From: Ruminococcus flavefaciens
Lineage (GTDB): Bacteria; Bacillota; Clostridia; Oscillospirales; Ruminococcaceae
NCBI GenBank assembly: GCA_004554385.1
Contig: SFMO01000081.1
Span: 61,765 to 125,764, forward strand
Reading direction: 5' to 3'
Length of the DNA: 64,000 nucleotides
Shown: positions 60,032 to 64,000 of the stretch, one piece after another
Layout: the number at the start of each line of letters is the position of its first letter
How positions within the stretch are numbered: the first letter of the stretch is position 1
The notes under the pieces: model-generated
Seen by the model: the letters and a program-made list of their open reading frames with translations, nothing else
Databases searched by the model: none
What the model was told of the DNA's origin: nothing
Made by a program: the position numbers and the translations under genes

Positions 60032-60250
60032 TCATTTCTTGGAAGAATTTTTCTTGCCGCCCAGGTCTGTGTCATAGGAGATGCCTGTGCCCTGAAGACT
60101 GACGGTAGCTTTTTTCTTGTTGTTTACGGTGACCTTCACCTTTTTGCCTGCGATCTTTGGTCCCTCAATGGAAATGCTTCCGCCTTTCTTGGTCTTGTTG
60201 AAGCGGAACAGCTTTCCGATCTTGAAGCTTTTTCTGAAATGAAATCCCAT
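60032..60250 (-). CDS. DUF4236-domain protein
   Basis: A 72-residue basic protein. MGFHFRKSFKIGKLFRFNKT and VSLQGTGISYDTDLGGK match the DUF4236 fold, usually found at the N-terminus of longer proteins but here alone with a Lys-rich tail. Its function is unknown. The start at 60250 follows CGGAGGA. It has its own promoter and precedes ymdB. Confidence 0.85.
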   Translation of the reverse strand: MGFHFRKSFKIGKLFRFNKTKKGGSISIEGPKIAGKKVKVTVNNKKKATVSLQGTGISYDTDLGGKKNSSKK

Positions 60251-60282
60251 ATCTTGTCCTCCGTATAATAATATATACATAT

Positions 60283-60311
60283 AATATATCATAAAAAACC
60301 TATTTTATCAA
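60283..60311 (-). promoter_or_regulatory. Promoter of the DUF4236-ymdB operon
   Basis: On the minus strand, TTGATA (60306-60311), a 17-bp spacer and TATATT (60283-60288). Confidence 0.6.
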
Positions 60312-60412
60312 TACAATCCGGAATTTTTTTGTTTTTCAAAAAGTTTTTTCTGCGAAATATAGCCTTAAAGTGGCAATTTCAAAAAAATCTGAAATTTTTT
60401 TCAAAAAAACGC

Positions 60413-60441
60413 TTGACAAATCTGAAATACCGTGGTATAAT
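60413..60441 (+). promoter_or_regulatory. Consensus sigma-A promoter of the tRNA cluster
   Basis: TTGACA (60413-60418), a 17-bp spacer and TATAAT (60436-60441), an exact consensus promoter as expected for stable RNA. Confidence 0.85.
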
Positions 60442-60497
60442 TATTTTCGTCGTCAGGGACAAGACGACAAACAAAACCAAATAAAGCAATGCGATGT

Positions 60498-60573
60498 GGG
60501 GGTTTAGCTCAGCTGGGAGAGCATCTGCCTTACAAGCAGAGGGTCACAGGTTCGAGCCCTGTAGTCCCCACCA
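60498..60573 (+). tRNA. tRNA-Val (anticodon TAC)
   Basis: A 76-base cloverleaf with CCA encoded. The acceptor stem GGGGGTT pairs with AGTCCCC, the anticodon loop is CTTACAA and the T-loop is TTCGAGC. Confidence 0.96.
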
Positions 60574-60576
60574 CAT

Positions 60577-60653
60577 GGCCTCGTAGTTCAGTTGGTTAGA
60601 ACGCCTGCCTGTCACGCAGGAGGTCGACAGTTCGAATCTGTTCGGGGTCGCCA
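60577..60653 (+). tRNA. tRNA-Asp (anticodon GTC)
   Basis: A 77-base cloverleaf with CCA encoded. The acceptor stem GGCCTCG pairs with CGGGGTC (with G-U pairs), and the anticodon loop is CTGTCAC. Confidence 0.96.
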
Positions 60654-60657
60654 ACAC

Positions 60658-60733
60658 GCTTCTGTAGCTCAGTCGGTAGAGCAGGGGACTGAAAATCCCC
60701 GTGTCGTTGGTTCGATTCCGACCGGAAGCACCA
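60658..60733 (+). tRNA. tRNA-Phe (anticodon GAA)
   Basis: A 76-base cloverleaf with CCA encoded. The anticodon loop is CTGAAAA and the T-loop is TTCGATT. Confidence 0.96.
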
Positions 60734-60758
60734 TATAGAACGCGACAGCGTTCTATAT
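60733..60758. repeat. 11-bp perfect inverted repeat between tRNA-Phe and tRNA-Gly
   Basis: ATATAGAACGC (60733-60743) and GCGTTCTATAT (60748-60758) pair around GACA. With no T-run it is not a terminator; a processing or spacing hairpin is more likely. Confidence 0.7.
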
Positions 60759-60763
60759 ACAAT

Positions 60764-60839
60764 GCGGATTTAGCTCATCTGGTAGAGCGCCACCTTGCCA
60801 AGGTGGAGGTAGCGAGTTCGAGCCTCGTAATCCGCTCCA
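60764..60839 (+). tRNA. tRNA-Gly (anticodon GCC)
   Basis: A 76-base cloverleaf with CCA encoded. The acceptor stem GCGGATT pairs with AATCCGC, and the anticodon loop is TTGCCAA. Confidence 0.96.
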
Positions 60840-60870
60840 TAGTGGCGGGGGAATACTCTCGTCATTGACC

Positions 60871-60905
60871 AAATCCCGAAGCAATAGCTTCGGGATTTTA
60901 CTTTT
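60871..60905 (+). terminator. Terminator of the tRNA cluster
   Basis: AAATCCCGAAGC (60871-60882) pairs with GCTTCGGGATTT (60887-60898) around AATA, then TTACTTTT. Confidence 0.85.
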
Positions 60906-60963
60906 ATCATTTATAGTTTAGCTGAGGGCGAACATTGTTCGTCCTTTTTGTTTTTTGAAAATA

Positions 60964-61028
60964 ATGACAAATGTCATTAAAAAAATGACATTTGACAGCT
61001 TGCTGCTTGGAATATTTTGTGTTATTAT
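60964..61028 (+). promoter_or_regulatory. Promoter with two 21-bp-spaced TGACA sites
   Basis: ATGACAAATGTCAT (60964-60977, centre 60970.5) and TGACATTTGACA (60986-60997, centre 60991.5) are exactly 21 bp apart. TTGCTG (61000-61005), a 17-bp spacer and TATTAT (61023-61028) follow. Site type, spacing and distance to the -10 match the promoter at 24211-24295. Confidence 0.65.
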
Positions 61029-61061
61029 GGTATCACTAAATAATACATGGAGGCGATCTGC

Positions 61062-61529
61062 GTGAAAAATAAAGTGATATCGATACTTGCTGTTATTGTT
61101 TTCTGCGCAGCTATGTGCCTGAATACAGGCTGCAGTGCAAGCGTTTCGGTGCAGGGCGGTGCTGCTAAGGCGTATATCAAGGAGAAATACGGTATAAGTG
61201 CAAAGGTTAGAAATGTAGATGTAAAAAAGGCGTGGTGTTTGGAAAGCGGCTCATACTATGCGGGACTTACCGAAGTGAAAATGAGTCACGGAAAAGATGA
61301 ATTTACGGTCTATTATGATGAAGATGATAATGAAGTGATCTATGACGACTATCAGACCGATGATATAAAAGAGGCGATAGTTTCCCAGCTGTCCGATGAG
61401 CTGACAGGCTTTGAGGATATTATCGTCACCGCTCGTATGGCAGGTGATCTTTCCTATGACGGGGAAAATATTGCGGAGTATCTCAGGAAAGTGGCTGAGC
61501 ATAAGGGAAAAGGCTATGTTGTAGAGTAG
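61062..61529 (+). CDS. Small lipoprotein, 3' end cut by a group II intron
   Basis: 155 codons remain. The signal peptide (VISILAVIVFCAAMCLNT) ends in a lipobox before Cys (LNTGC), so the protein is likely membrane-anchored. The mature part (AKAYIKEKYGISAKVRNVDV onward) is not recognised. The GTG at 61062 is the start because GGAGG (61049-61053) lies eight bases upstream; the ATG at 61047 overlaps that site. The native gene is readable only to 61520. The last two codons and the TAG come from the antisense group II intron that begins at 61521. Any original C-terminal tail would lie beyond the intron, past the window. Confidence 0.7.
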   Translation: MKNKVISILAVIVFCAAMCLNTGCSASVSVQGGAAKAYIKEKYGISAKVRNVDVKKAWCLESGSYYAGLTEVKMSHGKDEFTVYYDEDDNEVIYDDYQTDDIKEAIVSQLSDELTGFEDIIVTARMAGDLSYDGENIAEYLRKVAEHKGKGYVVE

Positions 61530-61581
61530 GAAAGCACCGCCGTACCGCCTTTCGACGGCAGGTTTGTGCAGACCTCTCCGG

Positions 61582-61615
61582 GAACCGCACGTACTTGTTT
61601 CCAAGTATACGGCTC
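61582..61615 (-). ncRNA. Group II intron domain V
   Basis: A 34-base catalytic hairpin starting GAGCCGTATACTTG, with a GAAA loop and a TGCGGTTC closing strand. It follows the consensus for bacterial domain V. Confidence 0.85.
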
Positions 61616-61637
61616 TGTTACAAATAAGATGAAAAAC

Positions 61638-63440
61638 TCAGTTTTTATGGATAACGCTTTTGTGGCAATGCCTGCAAACCACCAGTGTCTTGCGCTTTTT
61701 CGCAATCATGACACGTTCCCAATGCTCTTTTCCTTTCAGATTTTTGAGCTTGTTGACATGGTGGACTTCATAAAACTGGCTGTCTGCCGCACCGCAAAGC
61801 TCGCATACATGAGCCTTGAGCCTATTTTCAAGGGTGTTGACAGCATAGCCGTACATAATTGCCGCATTGCTGATAACATCGGAATAATCATAATATGTTT
61901 TGCATTCGGAATAGTCAGCAAAGAAGCGGATTTTTGTTCCGCTTTTTGTTTCGTAAGGTACACCCCAGTTCTTTCCGCACCGATATTTTCCGATGACTTG
62001 GGAAATGCTGCTTTTGTGCCGTGAAGCAATTGTTTTCAGGCAGCTATATTCCATGAGATATGCAAAATAGTTCAGCTTGTTGAAATTTACAGCAAGGCTG
62101 TAATAATTGCAAATACCTCGCAGTTCTGCATTGTAAATTGTGACAATTTCGAGGTCGGTAGAACCAATCAGATATTTTCTATGCACCGGAAATAATGTCC
62201 CGTCATTCTTCTGCACTGCGATTTTCTTGGAGAAAATAAACTTATGGATTTTGTCATTCAGCGGAACAAGCAGTTCAACGCTCCCGTTCAGAGTGCGCTT
62301 TTTGATTTTGCGGTTTCCGCTGTGCTTGCACTTAATTGCCTGACTTCTCCTGACACGAATGTCATATCCTAAAAATCTTGCACATTCACTGCTGTGCGTG
62401 ATAAGTGTCTTTTCTTCGCTGAGTTCCATGTTAAGCTGACCGGAAATAAATTCCGATAGTTTTTGTTTTATCGCCTTGCAGTCCTCTTTGCTGCCTTTGA
62501 CGGCAATCAGAAAATCATCTGCGTAACGAATATATCTCAGCTTTTTATCTGTCTGTGCAGTGCAGGGAATTGTCATGAGCTTTTTGCGCTTGATTTTGTA
62601 TTCTTCCAGTAACTGCGTCCTTTCTTCACCGCTGACTTTTTTCAGCCTGTCCGATAAGCGTTTCAGCTCATTATGTTTTTCCCGATATTCCGGTGTAATA
62701 TTATCTTTTTGAGGTTTATCAAAATCCTCTTTCAGCTTCATGACAAATTTATCAAGCTCGTGCAAATAAATATTTGCAAGCAACGGTGACAGAATACCAC
62801 CCTGCGGTGTGCCGCTGTAGGTCTTGTGATATTGCCAATTTTCCAGATAGCCTGCTTTCAGAAAACGATAAATCAGCTTGATAATTCGGGCATCTCTGAC
62901 CTTGTTTCTGAGTATTTTTATCAGAATTTCATGGTCGATATTGTCAAAGCAACCCTTGATGTCGCCCTCCACAAACCACCTTGCACCGCCAAACTGCCGC
63001 TTGATCGTTTTCAGTGCAGTATGACAGCTTCGATTCGGTCTGAAGCCGTGAGATTCATTCAGAAAAATCGGTTCATAAATCGCCTCTAAAATCATTCGCA
63101 GTGCTTCCTGCACCAGCTTGTCCGAAAAGGTCGGAATCCCAAGAGGTCGGCATTTTTTACTGTTCTTTTTCTGAATGTAGGTTCGTCTGACAGGGTTCGG
63201 TCGGTAGCTTTCGCTACGCAGAGATTCGATGATTTTTTGAATCTTCTCCTCCCCGAATCCGTCCGCCGTATCATCGTTGATACCCCGTGTGCCTGCGCCG
63301 GAATTTGCATACAGATTCTTGTATGCTGTAAAATAAATGTCCGGACGCAGTAAATATCTGAATAGTCTCGTGAATATTTCGTCTGCATTTTCTGTTGAGT
63401 TTTTCTGTAATCCCGCCAGAATTTCCATTGTTGGTTTCAT
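61638..63440 (-). CDS. ltrA: Group II intron reverse transcriptase/maturase with HNH endonuclease
   Basis: A 600-residue multifunctional intron-encoded protein. RT blocks include PLGIPTFSDKLVQEALRMIL, GFRPNRSCHTAL and the catalytic RYADDFLIAV near residue 308. The maturase (X) domain covers about residues 420-530. A C-terminal HNH endonuclease has CELCG, the pair EVHHVNKLKNLKG and CRHCH. It helps the intron splice and copies it into DNA targets. The frame is intact with all motifs present, so the intron may still be mobile. The ATG at 63440 follows GGGAGG by nine bases. Confidence 0.96.
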   Translation of the reverse strand: MKPTMEILAGLQKNSTENADEIFTRLFRYLLRPDIYFTAYKNLYANSGAGTRGINDDTADGFGEEKIQKIIESLRSESYRPNPVRRTYIQKKNSKKCRPLGIPTFSDKLVQEALRMILEAIYEPIFLNESHGFRPNRSCHTALKTIKRQFGGARWFVEGDIKGCFDNIDHEILIKILRNKVRDARIIKLIYRFLKAGYLENWQYHKTYSGTPQGGILSPLLANIYLHELDKFVMKLKEDFDKPQKDNITPEYREKHNELKRLSDRLKKVSGEERTQLLEEYKIKRKKLMTIPCTAQTDKKLRYIRYADDFLIAVKGSKEDCKAIKQKLSEFISGQLNMELSEEKTLITHSSECARFLGYDIRVRRSQAIKCKHSGNRKIKKRTLNGSVELLVPLNDKIHKFIFSKKIAVQKNDGTLFPVHRKYLIGSTDLEIVTIYNAELRGICNYYSLAVNFNKLNYFAYLMEYSCLKTIASRHKSSISQVIGKYRCGKNWGVPYETKSGTKIRFFADYSECKTYYDYSDVISNAAIMYGYAVNTLENRLKAHVCELCGAADSQFYEVHHVNKLKNLKGKEHWERVMIAKKRKTLVVCRHCHKSVIHKN

Positions 63441-64000
63441 TGAGGCATTCCTCCCTAATCAATTTTTAATTCAGGCATTTTGTAACTGTACCCCTTCGCC
63501 ATGTAAGCGGCGTTACCGTCTCAGACTACTACGGGTACTCCGTACCCCTGCGGAATATTCAGATTCTGAAAATCATAGCCCTTTCAGGCATTTCCGTTTA
63601 GGGTATCCCCGGTTAGCATAAAGATTTGGAAAGCTCAGATTTTCGGTACTGCTTTCGTTTCTTTTCCATAGGTTCTCCTACAGGCTGCATGAATATTGAA
63701 ACAGCAAATAAGTCCACACTCATAATTTATTTCATTCACGCAACAGGTTTCAGGCACTTTCCTGTTTCTGCACATAACAAAAACTCGAAACTTGCATTCG
63801 GCAAACCCAGCCTATACCTTGTATCTGATTCACATTGCAGTTCAGTCGTACCCGATTGCCTTTGAGTAACTTACCGCTTTCCGTTCGTGCTATGTTCCCG
63901 TGTCAGCTTTCGCCTTTCGGTTAGAACGGCTGTGTCCTGCGCTGTTTTGCAGGGTAGTTCCTTTCTATTCTACTTTTCTTTATGCCCTTTCCGGGCGCAC
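63441..64000 (-). other. Group II intron 5' region (domains I-IV RNA)
   Basis: About 560 bases between the intron 5' end and the RT start codon, coding only for structured intron RNA. The first 40 bases (GTGCGCCCGG, then AAAGGGC further in) resemble the Ll.LtrB start. EBS loops were not mapped because the 5' exon is outside the window. Confidence 0.7.

Larger units (their letters stand above)
61521..64000 (-). mobile_element. Complete group II intron (LtrB/mitochondrial-like class)
   Basis: The 2,480-base element lies on the minus strand. Its 5' end reads GTGCGCCC at 64000 downward, the classic GUGYG start, and coincides with the window edge. Domain V is at 61582-61615, with GAGCCGTATAC... 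closing on ...GTACGTGCGGTTC around GAAA. Domain VI follows, with a probable branch-point A in TTTCCTAC and a 3' end in CTCTAC at 61521. Domain IV holds the reverse transcriptase gene. The ends and domain V resemble Ll.LtrB of Lactococcus. The intron sits antisense in the lipoprotein gene, so splicing of the intron RNA could not repair that gene's mRNA. Confidence 0.85.

Noticed and set aside
1..64000. CRISPR array, prophage or rRNA operon
   Set aside because: No regularly spaced repeats, phage structural genes or rRNA sequences are seen. The group II intron is the only mobile element recognised.

Overview
The window looks like chromosome of a cellulolytic Ruminococcus-type Firmicute (Oscillospiraceae). 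The reasons are two secreted proteins with type I dockerin repeats, a cytoplasmic GH94 cellobiose phosphorylase, Firmicute-style gene clusters (rimP-nusA-ylxR-ylxQ-infB-rbfA-nrnA-truB-ribF, yloU-yloV, rsmD-coaD), spoVS, strong AGGAGG ribosome binding sites and many sigma-A promoters of exact TTGACA-N17-TATAAT form. This assignment is inference from content; no database was searched.

Layout. 0-5.4 kb: end of a BceS-like histidine kinase, a CobW-family GTPase, a zinc-ribbon membrane protein, and two dockerin proteins, one with BspA-type leucine-rich repeats. 5.6-18.5 kb: metG; an ECF sigma/anti-sigma-like pair; ispD; a GH-like protein; a PHP phosphatase; pth-mfd; a lipoprotein with a coiled-coil tail. 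18.6-20 kb: a four-gene operon of three paralogous small membrane proteins and an XRE regulator, with three operator-like palindromes at its promoter. 20.1-22.6 kb: cellobiose phosphorylase. 22.8-25.6 kb: a LytTR regulator, a membrane protein and two related secreted proteins of unknown function, preceded by three operator-like sites spaced exactly 21 bp apart.

25.7-34.6 kb: translation, transcription and RNA-modification operon. 34.7-40 kb: GldA/GldF/GldG-like ABC system with a DUF4340 protein. 40-46 kb: yloV/yloU and a GntR-controlled ABC exporter operon with a CPBP protease. 46.2-51.7 kb: rsmD-coaD-coiled-coil gene, recG, and a two-component system whose kinase has an in-frame amber codon. 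51.8-55.7 kb: a U32-peptidase-like protein and an SOS-boxed Y-family polymerase with a YolD-like partner. 55.7-56.6 kb: a gene-poor, hairpin-rich stretch. 56.6-60.3 kb: a second ECF sigma/anti-sigma-like pair, spoVS, ymdB and a DUF4236 protein. 60.5-60.8 kb: four tRNA genes (Val, Asp, Phe, Gly). 61.0-64.0 kb: a small lipoprotein gene cut at its 3' end by an apparently complete group II intron (61521-64000, minus strand) encoding an intact reverse transcriptase/maturase/HNH protein.

Best lead for something undescribed: the LytTR gene, its membrane partner, the two secreted proteins and the distant lipoprotein gene at 61 kb appear to form one regulon. The secreted pair and the lipoprotein share TGACA-type sites at exactly 21-bp spacing and the same distance from their promoters. 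Other leads are a hairpin placed between the Shine-Dalgarno and the start codon of rimP, the XRE/membrane-protein operon, and the hairpin-rich region at 55.75-56.1 kb.
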